Shown here piece by piece: positions 1-11,578 of a stretch of 64,000 nt of DNA (within the stretch, counting starts at the first letter, position 1; each line of letters opens with the position of its first letter). Position numbers and translations under genes: made by a program. The notes under the pieces were generated by a model. The model made no database searches. It had not been told where the DNA came from and was given only the letters and a program-made list of their open reading frames with translations. Origin of the DNA: Ceratodon purpureus (lineage: Eukaryota > Streptophyta > Bryopsida > Pseudoditrichales > Ditrichaceae); contig CM026433.1 of NCBI GenBank assembly GCA_014871385.1, forward strand, positions 16,372,644 to 16,436,643. Direction: 5' to 3'.

Positions 1-254
1 CTATCGACATTCGGGTACTCTTGGCTTGGAAAAACCAGCTGCAATTATCTTCGACACAAAGTTGCTGTATTAGAGAACTGACTTCTGTCATCACATGGAG
101 AAGAGCGTAAGCATCTGAAACCATAATCAGCGCTGTTACAAGAGTTTTTCAAGGTCGACAGTGCATTCCGGCATGACTTTGTTATTGATCAATTACTGAG
201 ATAGCTGGTTGAGATTCGATTGCAGGTTAAGAAAAACGTCAGTGCTGTCTTCGT
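1..254. repeat. left-edge copy of the region upstream of a composite
   Basis: This stretch is closely similar to 30,781-30,950, which sits just upstream of composite copy 5. Both hold the same phrases (a tract starting CTATCGACATT, then TTGGCTTGGAAAAACCAGCT and GACACAAAGTTGCTGTA). No coding frame is supported. The shared upstream sequence means the repeated unit extends beyond the arrays, and copy 1 is entered part-way at the window edge. Confidence 0.7.
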
Positions 255-2111
255 TGCATGGCGTGAAGGCTAAATTGCTTGGGGTTTTGGTTTAGGGTCG
301 AATTCATTTGGAGTCTGAGATGCGACTTTGGGTGTGGGGTTTGCTCATTTGAATTTTTGGGCTTTAGAGTATATGATCCTCGGTGTAAGGTACTTCACAC
401 CGGCGCCCTTCAAATAGCAACAACACCGTCTTCTAAGCCCACACTCCCTTCCGTCTCACCCCTCCTACACCGGGGGTCACACTAGTGTAAGTGACTCCAC
501 ATACACCCGGGTCACACCAGTGTAAGTGTGTCCACCTACACCGGGTCACACCGGTGTTACCTTACCGAGATGAGGTGTGAGTGTGCCCGCCTACACCCAT
601 ATCACACTGGTGTAACCTCAAGGGGATGAGGTGTAAGCTTAAACCACGTACACCCGGGGTCACACGGGTGTAACTCTAGGGAGATGAGGTGTGAGTGTAT
701 ATGCCGACACCCGGGGTAGAACTGAGGTGTAAGTGTATCGGCCTACACCTAGGTCACACTGGTGTCACCTTCGTTATATATGGTGTGAGCTGTGTGTCCG
801 CTTACACCGAGGGTCACACTGGTGTATCCTCATGGAGAAGAGGTGTGCGTGTGTCCGCCTACACCTAGCGCCACATTGTCCCCCTTCTCCTGACGTCACA
901 CTGTCTGCCTACACCCGAGGTCACACCAGTGTGATCCTTAGACGATAACTTGGTGTGAGTGTGTCAGCCTATACCTAAGGTCACAGCAGTGCAACCCCGC
1001 ATGTAGGAGGTGTGAGTGTATCTGCGTACACCCGGAGTCACACCGGTGTAACCCTTGTGATATTTGGTGTGAGTGCGTCCTCTTCGGAGCAAACGCCACG
1101 CATCCTTATTTGTCTTCATTGAAACATCGATTTCAATAGCACAATGCTTGCATGGCCGCGAAACTCTCAAAACTGAAAGTAGCGTGAAACAACACCCAGC
1201 ATGAAATCAATGAAAACAAACATGTAGAGGTGATGACAATTAAACAAAACACATACGAAAACAAAGGGGTCACACCAGGGGGGTTACAACACAGTGTAGC
1301 TAATGGCTAAGAGGGACACAGTTACACCTCTTTGCAAATGGGTACACCACGGGGTTACACCGGTGTAGCAAAGGGCTGTGGGGAACACCATCACACCTCG
1401 TCTGCAAACAGGTTACAGGACATGACGACGGGGGTTACACCGGTGTATCAAAGGACTCGCAGGGACACCATGACACCTTGTTTGCAAAGGGGTCACACCA
1501 AGGGTCACACTAGCGTAGCGAAGGGCTGAGGTGAACAACGTCACACCTTCTTTAAAAACGGGAAGTTGCACCTTGGGCGTTACACCAGTGCAGCAAGGGC
1601 TCTTCCGCCGATGCCCTCCCTTGTGTCCGCGCCCCCTCATCCGCCCGCGTGCACTCCTCTGTCCGCGCTCGTCCGCCCGCACCCCCACCATCCGCCCGCG
1701 TACGCTTGTCCGCCGGCGCCATCCCTCGTGTCCGCGTGTCTGTGCTCTTCCGCCCACGCCCCCTCATGCGGATGTGCACTCTCCTCCATCCGCACCCCCT
1801 CTTCCGCATGCGCCCTGTCTTCCCTCTTCGCCCTCCCTTCGGCCCGCGCAAGAATTTTAAGCCCAAAGAGATTTAAACTGTAACATAGCAACCACAGATG
1901 GAATAGCAATGGAGAATAAACAAATGTAAATGGATTATACGGCTGCAACAACTGCGGTGGAAAAAGCTTCCAAGACTCTTCCAGTCCTCAATAACGCGGA
2001 TACAATTCACTCGGCTAAGGAGTGCTACTCGTGAGCATTTAGGAGATCACCTAAATTATTCCCTGTCAATACATACTGGATTATATTGTCGCTACCTGGA
2101 ACATATATGTT
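255..2111 (+). repeat. composite satellite element, copy 1
   Basis: Blocks in order: unique flank 269-470 (contains TTTAGGGTCGAATTC), array A 470-1,063, unique A-B linker 1,064-1,268, array B 1,268-1,596, a CpG-rich C/T block 1,597-1,860 (CCGCCCGCG-like), and a unique tail 1,876-2,111. The tail holds GCATTTAGGAGATCACCTAA. Array A monomers carry the palindrome ACACCGGTGT followed by a CCTCA...TGAGG hairpin. Short open frames here are by-products of low-complexity repeats and are not genes. The tail abuts an ARM-like gene remnant directly, so the right junction lies near 2,104-2,111. Confidence 0.85.
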
Positions 2112-2922
2112 TGGAGCTGAAGCAAACCTTGCATTAATGCTTCTCATTGCTGTTGTCACAAACCCCGCCTCTAGAACATACTGACAACTCTTGGTATTTT
2201 TAATAAGCTCCAGTAAACATTGAGCAGCTTTCTCCCTCAAATCAATGCTAATTTCTTGACGAGATGCTAAAAGAAACAAATCGCCATCGGCTATTATTAT
2301 TGCTTCGTGCATGAAGAAAATAAATGACAAATATTAATACCTTCATCTGAGGATTGGTAGAGATGGAAGTTGTTTTTCAAGGATCTTGGAGAACATCCTA
2401 AGGTTGAGTGTCTTAAATGCACCACCTTAAGTGATATGAGCTATTTTTAGCATGAGCAAATTCGAAATAAAAATATGAGCACATTCGAAATAGGTATTCA
2501 CGAAGATTGCAAAAATTTGCAGCATGTAATTCGCATTTCTGAATTTTACAGAAAATTCCAAAGTACTAAGCAAGATTTAAACTGTTCTTGATCCATGATT
2601 CGTAGCAATAGCAAACATCATGAATCCAGTAACTACTGCTGTGAGTATCGAAAAAATAACCTTGAGCCTCTACAAAAGTGTGCCTGCTTGAACAATAAAG
2701 CGAAGCTTTGAGAATTGATAAACCGAGGAGCCCTTAAATTTAGAATGGGTCACACGATGTTGCAAAAGCGCTCTGCAAAATTTACAAAAGTGCTCTGCAA
2801 ATGTGGTATTTTTGCTCCCACACATGTAGCTTTAGCAATATCAAGCTGACCCCAAACCGATTTACCAGGAACTCATAATGGCGCCCCATGCAATCTAAAA
2901 CTGGCCCTCACTCAACTCAATC

Positions 2923-3581
2923 ATGCCCATGATCCCTGCAGTATGGAATTATGTCTACCAGATGGTGCTTCTGGAGCAATTTTGGCTGGTGCTTTTAGGG
3001 GGGGGGGGGGGGGGGGGGGGCGCTTATAGGTCAGTCGACCTTAGTCTTAAAATTCCTCAGAAAATATTTTTTTTGGATTCTGCGATTGACAGAAAAAATG
3101 CCAGATCCTGGAAACATGTCGTTGTCTGGAACTTACTAAGAGGAATTAGCCTCTGGATCATCTGGTTAAGCAGGAACAACAAAGTCTTCCATGGAAGTCC
3201 CTGGCACATTCAGCAAATCAGGCAAGCCGTGTGGGATGCTATTCTTGATTATGGCAGAGTTGCGTGGAAGAAAACACTCAAAAACATTAACAGGAGCAAT
3301 AGCGATGCTATGGTGCACAGTAACTTAGCAGCTTTCGACTCTGTGTGGTTAGAAAGAGAACTGTTCGCTACTAGGTCTGACCTCAAAGTGAGATGGAACC
3401 TTGTTCCACCTAACGGCATCATTCCAAATTGGCTCTGATTAGTTGATAGAGTCACTACTTGTTAAGTCCAGAAGTCCGTCCCTTCAGCCCTGGACCTTGG
3501 TCCGATGTGGGTTGTTTTGTTTTTCCTTTCCCTTGCAATGAAGTTCCGTTCATTTGCTTCAAAAAAAAAATAAAAAAAATA
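2923..3581 (+). mobile_element. 5'-truncated LINE (non-LTR retrotransposon) 3' end
   Basis: The plus-strand frame 2,923-3,438 resembles the C-terminal zinc-binding region that follows reverse transcriptase in plant LINEs: a W-x-LLRG segment, then LWIIWLSRNNKVFHG and a tryptophan-rich tail ending in IIPNWL. A roughly 120-bp 3' UTR follows and ends in an A-rich tail at 3,561-3,580, the hallmark of target-primed reverse transcription. No reverse transcriptase or endonuclease domain is present, so the copy is dead on arrival. A poly-G run interrupts its 5' part. It sits inside the ARM-like remnant in the opposite orientation. The domain call rests on pattern only. Confidence 0.65.
2998..3020 (+). 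repeat. poly-G homopolymer, 23 bp
   Basis: An uninterrupted run of 23 guanines inside the LINE remnant, encoding a glycine run in the plus frame. It could form a G-quadruplex or be an assembly length error. Confidence 0.9.
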
Positions 3582-4186
3582 TGTCGTTGTCTGCATGGAA
3601 TCCTCTCTTTCAATGTCAAATAAAAGCTGATCTATAACTTCCAAAAAGGTAAAGAGTAGTAACGTGGCAGGTTTCCCTACTTGTGCAGAGCAGAACTATC
3701 ATATCAATCAACACCTCCTTGAACTTGTTTCTTTTCTGATGGCTTATGGTCTTGACCATTTTAAGTAGTCCAGAAATAAGCCTTAGACCAAAGAGACCAT
3801 CAGGGATTTCGAATAGCAAATTCAGCTTAGCCCTCAATGCTTCATTTCTATTGATAAAGATGTCGGTACAAACTGCTTCATCATTTACCATCAAGCCAAG
3901 AAGTCCAGCGGCTGCATTTCTCACGTGTATTGGCCACATTTCACTAAGAAATTTGAGAACAATTTGAAGTGGCAACTGATCAACAAGGATAGCAATTTCA
4001 GGAGGCAAAGAGTGCAAGGCCACCAATACAACTTTTTGGCCATTTTGATCCAAATCTTCCAAGAAAGCCTGCAACAAAAGAATGAATTTCTTCAGTCAGG
4101 ATCACAATAAGGTTTGACACATAAGTTAAAATTTCATTTCCAGACACAATAATAATGTATAAATGTAAATTTCCACATTTATACAT

Positions 4187-4383
4187 CAGCCAAAGATCGT
4201 AAATTTAAAGTGCATGCAACAGGTAGCATGACAAATTTTGTAATCAACATTCTAAAAAAGAGAATGGCATCGACGTGAAGCAAACTTGAAATGTTTCTAG
4301 TGTTGAAACAACGACTCCAAATCCTGACATTGTGTGTTCATTCATAAAGTCAGTTGGAAGGTTAGATGCTAAAACACAATTTA
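4187..4383. other. decayed stretch between ARM-like and kinase remnants
   Basis: On the minus strand, traces of kinase homology persist (SGFGVVV near 4,310-4,335, similar to the SFGVVxLE segment of receptor kinases), but no frame is open. Probably the degenerated C-lobe of the kinase upstream. Confidence 0.35.
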
Positions 4384-5012
4384 CTGAGTGCCGAAGCAAT
4401 GTTGTAGTTGCTGCATTTCACTTCCATCCTTTGAGACCAGCAAAGCATATCGGAAACGAGTAATCTTTGGCTCTAGAGTGTGGTCCAACAAAATATTGCT
4501 TGCATTTCTGTTTCGATGGATAACTTTTGGTACAGCTACAGAGTGCAAGTACTGGATGCCATTAGCAACTCCTAGGCAAATGTTCTCTGTAAAGGCCAGT
4601 TCTTGTTGGCTTTCCCAGCATCCTCTACAAGAATCACGCAATATATCATTAGAACGCCTATCAAAAACGAATCCTCCCCACCATACCCAAAGCAGTAACA
4701 AATAAGTACCGAGTCAACAAACAAGCACTAGTATATCCTGATTCAATAAGTAGGTTTACACAAAAAATCTTCAGCTCAACCTCACCAGAAAGCCATTTAT
4801 CCAGCGAACCATTTGGCATGTACTCAAACACATGTATTGTCTTGTGTTTAGCATAACAAAATCCAACATACCCCACCAAATTGTGATGGTGAAGGCCTGA
4901 GAAGGACTCCACTTGAGTATTGAACTCGCCAAGATCTTGGACATACTTTTCAAATATCCTTTGCACTGCAACCTCCTCGCTAGTATCAATCATTACACCC
5001 TTGTATACCTGC
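4384..5012 (-). pseudogene. receptor-like protein kinase remnant lacking catalytic residues
   Basis: Two exon-like blocks on the minus strand. Block 1 (about 5,012-4,780) has VYKGVMID, then VAVQRIF where kinases have VAVK, then GLHHHNLVGYVGFCY and FEYMPNGSLDKWL, the normal N-lobe of plant receptor-like kinases. Block 2 (about 4,640-4,384) has LGVANGIQYLHS, then VIHRNRNASNILLDH where HRDLKxxN is expected, then ITRFRYAL in place of the DFG segment. The ATP-binding Lys, the catalytic Asp with its neighbouring Lys, and DFG are therefore all altered. No C-lobe is preserved. It could derive from a genuine pseudokinase, but its truncation and decayed surroundings favour a pseudogene. Confidence 0.75.
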
Positions 5013-5059
5013 TCGAGCCAAAACATCATAACACAAGCTGCCGTCAAAATGTTCACATT

Positions 5060-5555
5060 CGAACAGGTTAAGAATGATCAAAAAAAATTCACAGTTTTCT
5101 AATGCACAGTCAGCTGAATAGAAAAGCAATTGTACAATTCAATTGAAATCCGCTAATCCTCATTCCAAGAAGTCCTGAACTATGCCAAAGCTTTATCACT
5201 CCAATTTACCACAAGCAAGAAACCCATAATCACGATTTTTGAACATACTTCACCAGTTTCAAACATCTGAGTACTACAACATGATACAAGGCATAAAAGT
5301 AGGTTTTGTGCACCATAGTGTGTGCTTCCCAGCTTAGCATATTTTCCTCGCTGAAATTCTTTGTCATTCTTATCACCTTATCCAAACTGAAGCAACGAGG
5401 AGCTTTGGAACATGCAGCTGCATATCAACTAAACCACCACTCATAGTGTCACTTTTGAAGCTGGTAAGGAAAGTCAGTTAGACAAAACAAATAAAAGCAT
5501 CTAGTTTAGGTTTACATTTAAAGACTGCTACCACTGCTCAAAGTAGACACTAGCC
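5060..5555. other. no gene seen
   Basis: About 500 bases between two kinase remnants, AT-rich with no supportable frame. Probably intron or intergenic sequence. Confidence 0.5.
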
Positions 5556-5559
5556 ATGT

Positions 5560-7045
5560 TCATACAGGGAAAAAACCATTACATTCCATAAAAAGTTCAC
5601 ATTTCAGATGTCTCAATCCCGCACAAATGTCATCAAATCGTGGGCGCCTGCTAGGTTTTGAACTCCAGCATGCCTCGATCAAGGCCTTCAACCTCTCCGG
5701 ACATCCATCTCGTAATTGTGGACGAACACCACCGAGTACCTTCGTCTTCACTTCTTTGAGACCAATCATTGAAAAGGGGACGTTCCGAGTTAGAATTTAT
5801 AACACACCGTTCCAAAGCTGTAAACGTCGCTTTTGAACGGATACTTCAATTGCACCTTACTGTCTACATCACTCCTTCACCGTCATCGTTATCAACTCTG
5901 ATCATTTCTGGCGGCATCCATCTTGTAGTACCCATGTTTAAAGTCTGGATGGAAGCTGTCATGCTTCTCTCCTTCGTTCTAGACAATCGAAAATCTGTCA
6001 CCTTGACATGCAAAAACTTAACATCCACTTTTGCTGATTTCACACGCCTCACCACAATGTTCTTCAATTTCAGATCTCTATGCACAATTCTATTTCCATG
6101 GAGGAAAAGCCTCCCTTCCACCACTTGCAGTATGATATGGACTGCCTCTGGAATGGAGAATGGAGGATCACCAAATTCACAATTTTCCAACCTTTGATGG
6201 ATCAGAGCATAAAAGTTCCATCCATCAACTCCATGATGATGTAACATTTGCGCTCATCCGTTGTTTACCAAAGCAAGGATACAATATTTGGATGGCATAA
6301 TCCATCTAAGATTGATACCTCCTTCCAGAAATTTGGATCACTGAGTCCATGGAAAGCCTTCTTGGCAATGTATATATTGTCATTCACACCAAACGTAGTC
6401 CCCCGTAGGGATTCATCAGGTTTGAATTCAACTACGTCGCCTAGAGTACGACTACTCTAATTGAAGGAGGCATGTTCATCCCACCTAGCTCATTCTCTAC
6501 TCCGGGCGTATGCGTCTTGTTTTCTTCCTATGAGTAGACAGCATGTGTTGATTTTCACACCGCTTTGTTGTTGAGACAAGCATTTAGGAGATCACCTAAA
6601 ACGTGACGCCTATAAACTCTACCTCACCAGAGTAGACTTTAATTCATCGACCCCCTCCATTCCGTGTGGTACCTTGCGTGGGAGAAAAACTATATTTCTT
6701 TGTTCCACCTCACTCCACGGTGTCGACCTCGGTAGACTTTGTAATCTCCACCTTCCTCTTCTCGCTTTCATCCTCGTTGCTTTCTGTTGTCTCTCCACTA
6801 TGAGATGATATCACTTGAGTTTTTGAGCCCTTTATTGTTATACCTGCAAGGTGACCTGCCGAGGAATTTCGGACAAGGGAAGGCCCCACAAATTTGTGAT
6901 GAGATGATGTTGTTGTGGTAGGGGGAAATGGAGGCGATTGCATCCGCATATCATGATCAGCAGAGATGTTGACGTCGCGGATTCTGATCGGTGGAGAAAT
7001 TCCACAAGGATTGGAATCCTTATCGCTCTTCACATTCTCCTCCAT
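5560..7045 (-). pseudogene. plant TKL protein kinase (DUF1221-kinase-like), copy I, multiply broken
   Basis: From the 5' end on the minus strand: an N-terminal region 7,045-6,712 rich in Ser/Thr/acidic residues (IRIRDVNISADHDMRMQSPP), then a kinase domain 6,440-5,563. The domain shows DNIYIAKKAFHGLSDP, HPNIVSLLW, CYIIMELMDG, IVHRDLKLKNIVV, VTDFRLSRTK (DFR instead of DFG), GTTRWMPPEM, KSDVYSFG and RRPRFDDICAGLRHLK, the last typical of plant DUF1221-type kinases. Breaks: an in-frame TAA after HPNIVSLLW (near 6,270), a one-base loss at MELMDG/NFYALIH (near 6,215), a frameshift before DSKVQLKYPFKSD (near 5,862) and another at CY/ILTRNVPF (near 5,795). Composite copy 2 replaces the extreme N-terminus. 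Three further 5' fragments exist at 12.8-14.0, 38.4-38.8 and 39.7-40.9 kb. Confidence 0.8.
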
Positions 7046-8785
7046 GGAGTCTGAGATGCGACCTATGGTGCCGGGTTTGCTCAATTGAGTTTTTTGGCTT
7101 AAGAGTGTATGATCTTCGGTGCAAGGCACATCTCACCAACGCTCTTCAACATAACACTGTCTTCCAAGTGCACACTCTCTTCCGTCTCACCCCTCCTACA
7201 CCGTGGGTCACACCATGGACCTACACCCGGGTAACACCACTCGAAGTGTGTCCACCTACACCCCGGTCACACCAGTGAAAGTGTACCCGCCTACACCCGG
7301 GGCCACACCGTCCGCCTACACTCGGGGCGACACCGATGTAACCTCGCCGAGACGAGGTGTGAGTGTACCCGCCTACACCCGGCGCCACACCGTCCGCCCA
7401 CACCCGATGTCACACTGGTCTAAACTCACGGAGACGAGGTCTGAGTGTGCCCGCCTTCACCCGGGCTATGGTGTAAGCTCATGGAATTGATGTGTAAGTG
7501 TATCGGCCTACACCCGGGTCACACCGGTGTGAGTGTGTCCGCCCACACCAAAGGTCACACTAGTGTATCGTCATGGAGAAGAGGTGTACGTGTGTCCCCC
7601 TACACCCGGCGCTACACTCTCCCCTTCCCCCGACGTCACACCGTCCGCCTACACCCGGGTCCCGGGGTCACACCGGTGTGGCACAGGGATGTGGGGAACA
7701 CCACTTCGCAAATGGGTACACCAGGGGTGTAGCAAAGGGCTGTCGGGAACACCGTCACACCTTTTTTGCAAAGGAAGTTACACCATTGGGTCACACGACT
7801 ATAGCGAAAGGTTGTGGGGAACATCGTCACACCTCGTCTGCAGACGGGTCACACGACGGGGTTCACACCGGTGTATCAAAGGACTCGCAGGAACACCATC
7901 ACACCTTCTTTGCAGAGGGGTCACACCAAGGGGTCACACCAGTGTAGCGAAGGGCTAGGGGGACACCGTCACACCTCGAGGGTCACACCGGTGAAGCCAA
8001 GGGCTCTTCCGTTGGCCGCCTCCCTTGTGTGCGCGCCCTCTCATCCGCCCCCGTGCACTCCTCCGTCCTCTCTCGTCCGCCCGCTCCCCCCTCATCCACC
8101 CTGCGGACGCTCATCCGCCCGCGCCCTCCCTCGTGTACGCGCACTCTCCCCTGTCCGCACCCTCCTTCCGTCGGCGCCCCCTCATCCGCATGCGCACGCT
8201 GCTACGTCCGCACCCCCTCTTCCTCATGCGCACGCTGCTTCGTCGGCACCCCCTCTTCCGCCCACGCCCCCTCATCTGCATGGGCACGCTGCTCCGTCCG
8301 CACCCCCTCTTCCACCCGCGCCCTGTCTTCCCTCTTCGCCCTCCCTTCGGCCCGCGCACGCGCTTCCGTCAGCGGTTCAAAACTGTAACATTACAACTAC
8401 GGATGGAATAGCAATGTAGAATAAACAAATGTGAATGGATTATACGGCTGCAACAACTGCGGTGGAAAAAGCTTCCAAGACCCGTCCGGTCTTCTCTCGG
8501 CTAAGGAGTGCTGCTCGTCAACATTTAGGAGATCACCTAAATCATCCCATGACAATACACGTGGGATTATATTGTTGCCACCCAGAACATATGGACAGTC
8601 CGCTGTGTGTCTATCTATTAAAGTCTATTATCACGGGGCCTTGGAAGTCTTAGAGTTTGGTTTCTTTTTGGTTAAGTATGTATATGAGAAACATGGAGAG
8701 AGTTTAGATTTACTGGCTCTCCGCATGGTTGATTTGCTTACTTGGATTTTTGATGTTAATTCAGTTCAGCAGCATGGCTGTCAAA
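7046..8785 (+). repeat. composite satellite element, copy 2
   Basis: Flank 7,046-7,195 (starts at GGAGTCTGAGATGCGAC, the first part missing), array A 7,196-7,680, array B 7,680-8,000 joined directly to A because the linker is absent, CpG-rich block 8,002-8,375, tail 8,378-8,785. The tail runs further than in copy 1 and includes a plus-frame segment (YEKHGESLDLLALRMVDLLT) that is also present in copy 4. The junction with the kinase remnant shares the bases TGGAG. Confidence 0.85.
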
Positions 8786-9205
8786 CCATGTATTTTGACA
8801 TATTTGAAGCTTCTCATAAGTGGGCTTAGAATGTTGGGAGAAGAGTTTCGATGTGGAGATGGGGTTTTCTTTTGTGTTGGTACAAGGATTATGTGTCTTT
8901 TTGAAGAGGATGTGAGTAAGTGGGGTTGTAAGGTGGGATGGAGTGTTTGGAGTTTTGGTGTAGGTTCCGGGATTGTACTAGATTGTGTTTTGTGGGGGGA
9001 TTCTCTAGTTTGAGTTGGGTTTGACGACGTTTTGGTTTGTTTTTTTTTTTGGGGGTGAGATGAGCAAGGATTAGGTTGTGAATTGGATCTCGGTGGTTTG
9101 GAAGTTGGTTTGGTATTGAATTGGAAGATAGGTGGCGTAAGCTTTTAGAATTTGTGTCGAATTCCTTGGTGTTGAGGGATGGGATTTTCTTTTCTGTGAA
9201 TGCAG
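8786..9205. other. no gene seen; G/T-rich strand
   Basis: Plus strand rich in G and T, with a 13-T run near 9,040. It probably holds the lost first exon and intron of the FMN/FHY copy downstream, but no aspartate-rich HAD motif can be read. Confidence 0.4.
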
Positions 9206-11578
9206 AGTCGCTGGTGGACGCGTCCATGAAGATAGTAGTCACACGCCGTGGGAAGAATTGGGATGGAAGAGGCGCTCAGAAGCCGCTGCGTCTGTCATCG
9301 AGGACTATGATCTATCTTGTACTCCTTTTGATATTAACGCGGAGGTTCTAGCCCTGCTTCAAGAGAGGTTCGATTTGGCCCAAAAATGATATTATGTTTC
9401 GTTGCGTTTTTGTTCCGACTGAAGTTCATGTAAAGGTGCTGCTCACGGGCAACTGTGATTTATTGGGCGCCTCTAATGCTGGTCTTGTTAAATATGTAGA
9501 TGGATGCACGTGAGGGCATTGCTAGGGGCCATTCGATTAGTGCAGCATCTGCACAACCACAATGTTCCTATCGCCATTGCTTCGAGCTCTCTTCAAAGAA
9601 ATATCCAAAAAAAAAGCTCTCGCATCAATCAGGTCTACTTCCGGCCTTCGTTCAGACTTATTTATTTAGGGTTGAATTGTGAGTTGGACATGCTGTTGTT
9701 CATATTCCAGTCTCGAACACTATTGGAGAATAATGAAGTCACTACATGTAGAAGATTGCTATCAAATATTTGGAGGACGATGATATGTCAGGAGTATTGA
9801 ATATGGAGGTTTGATTTTCCAATTCAGGTTGGACAGATTACTTTCTAGTGATCGTTGCTGGGGACATGGTCAAGAATGGGAAACCTGCACGTGATATGTG
9901 AGGCTCTTGTGAACTTTTTTTCTGTTTTCTTGATTTGGTACATATGGTTGATACTATTTTACTTTATTTTAGTGAAATGAGGAGCCGTATATACATAATG
10001 CTAAGTGCGAGTTCTGATGCCTTGCAGATTTATAGAAGCAGCAAGACTACTCAATGCAGACCCAAGCAAGTGCCTTGTAATTGAAGATGCTCTGTAAGCT
10101 CAACTTCTCAATGTGCCCTTAATGAGTTTTGCTAAAGAACTCGACTTCATAAGTTGCTTATTTCATAAGTGTATCAATTGTTAAGTAGGGATCCAGTTTT
10201 CAGCTTTAGCATCGCATGAATTGTTAAAGCTTATTGTTTTCTTCATCGATTTTATAGCTTGCCTTTATGAAATACCTTTGGTTGAAACATACTGCAGTGC
10301 TTCCAATTTACTGACTAAAATGGTGTGGCTGCTCAGGGCTGGTGTATTGGCTGGCAAGGCTGCAGGGATGCAAGTAGTGGTTGTTCCTTCGATGCCGTCT
10401 AAGGATGCCCTAAACCATTGTACTCTTCAGCTGACGTGATATTATCTTCTCTTCTGGATTTTCAACCTGAAGTCTGGGGCTTGCCTCCTCTTAATGACAG
10501 TAATTCCCTGACTTCACTAAATCAGTAGACAGTTGTCTGTTGTTTTTTTTATGTCTTTCATCTCTGCCGAGACCTGAGCATTTGTGGCTCCTGTTCCAGG
10601 AATTGGTGGCGCACTACCTATGCAACCGTGGTATATTGGCGGGCCAGTTATCAAAGGGTTTGGTCGTGGGTCAAAAGTTCTTGGAATTCCCATAGGTAGG
10701 TCTCTATTATTTTCCACCGTACATGTCTAATATTTGATTTGATCGTTGGTTATTCGACGATGATGAAATCTAGTATTGGAAACAGGTGCCTCTATTTACA
10801 ACATCATTTTGAAAATCGAATAGTAATGGATGACTACTGTCACAATATTGAGCATAAGGTCTGTCAATGTTGGTTTGTGCAGCTAATCTACCGACTAGTG
10901 CCTTTTCAAGCCAGTTAGCAGACCACGTCTGTGGGATCTACATTGGCTGGGCTGGGCTGGGCTGTCCAATAGAGGTATCAACAAGATGGTCATGAGTGTT
11001 GGATGGAATCCCTACTTCAACAATAGTGAGAAGACAGTGGTGAGTAGCATTTATCTATTGCTTCCCAGCACATCTCTATTTTAAGTTTTAGAGTACATGT
11101 TTGCGGTGGCTAATGAACCCTCATGATAATTTGGCGATCTACATGAGCCCTGGATACTTCATGACTTTTCAGAGGACTTCTATGGCGAGGAACTCCGGCT
11201 TATTGTCGTTGGCTACATCCGTCCTGAGGTAAGTACACATTAACCAACTTATTAATTCAAAAGCGTCAAGATATCTTCCTAGGAGGCCTATATCTAAACT
11301 AGAAATTTTTGTCTAATTCCTTGATCATGAATTGTAATAGATCATACTATAGCGTCATCTCTGCTACTCAGGTCGTGCCACATCAATTGAGCTCCACTCA
11401 GGTTTATTCTTGTTCTTTTCTGATTCAGGCAAATTTTACCACACTAGAGGATTTAGTGGAGAAGATTCATGAAGATGGAAGAATCGCAAAGGCTGCTCTT
11501 GAGATGAAACCATTTTCAGACTATGCTGAAGACAGCTACTTAACCACTCCGCTTCCTGTAAATGTTTCCTCGAATTAG
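9206..11578 (+). pseudogene. FHY: bifunctional FMN hydrolase / riboflavin kinase, frameshifted copy
   Basis: Nine exons follow plant FMN/FHY, in which an N-terminal HAD phosphatase hydrolyses FMN and a C-terminal riboflavin kinase makes it. Exons: about 9,206-9,389 (SLVDASMK, KNWDGR, IEDYDL); 9,500-9,632 (VPIAIASSS); 9,828-9,897 (VIVAGDMVKNGKPA); 10,028-10,093 (CLVIEDAL); 10,337-10,499 (AGVLAGKAAGMQVVVVPSMP); 10,600-10,695 (GPVIKGFGRGSKVLGIP); 10,883-11,039 (GIYIGWAGL); about 11,145-11,228 (DFYGEELRLIVVGYIRPE); 11,429-11,578 (C-terminus, TAG stop). Breaks: frame change within exon 1; a one-base shift near 10,419; a fourth GGCTG copy at 10,954-10,973 shifting frame by 5; no clear AG acceptor before 11,145. 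The first exon with the DxD nucleophile is not seen. Most likely a pseudogene, unless these are assembly errors. Confidence 0.88.

Larger units (their letters stand above)
2112..4186 (-). pseudogene. ARM/HEAT-like helical-repeat gene remnant, interrupted by a LINE
   Basis: Reading the minus strand, 4,075-3,645 encodes an amphipathic repeat protein containing PLQIVLKFLSEMWPIHVRN and AAAGLLGLMVNDEAVC, typical of armadillo-like repeats. Homology then moves to another frame near 3,640 (EVIDQLLFDIEREDSMQ), a one-base frameshift. The LINE begins immediately after. A second exon-like piece at 2,300-2,112 reads DLREKAAQCLLELIKNTKSC before it runs into composite tail sequence. The gene lies downstream of a receptor-kinase-like remnant on the same strand; whether the two were one protein cannot be told. 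I do not recognise the exact family. Frameshift, insertion and truncation make it a pseudogene. Confidence 0.6.

Noticed and set aside
280-300. Interstitial telomeric repeat at TTTAGGG in the flank
   Set aside because: Only one TTTAGGG unit is present in each flank; no tandem run.
1597-1866. Arg/Gly-rich or Pro-rich proteins in the CpG-rich blocks
   Set aside because: Several frames on both strands are open at once because the sequence is low-complexity and stop-poor.
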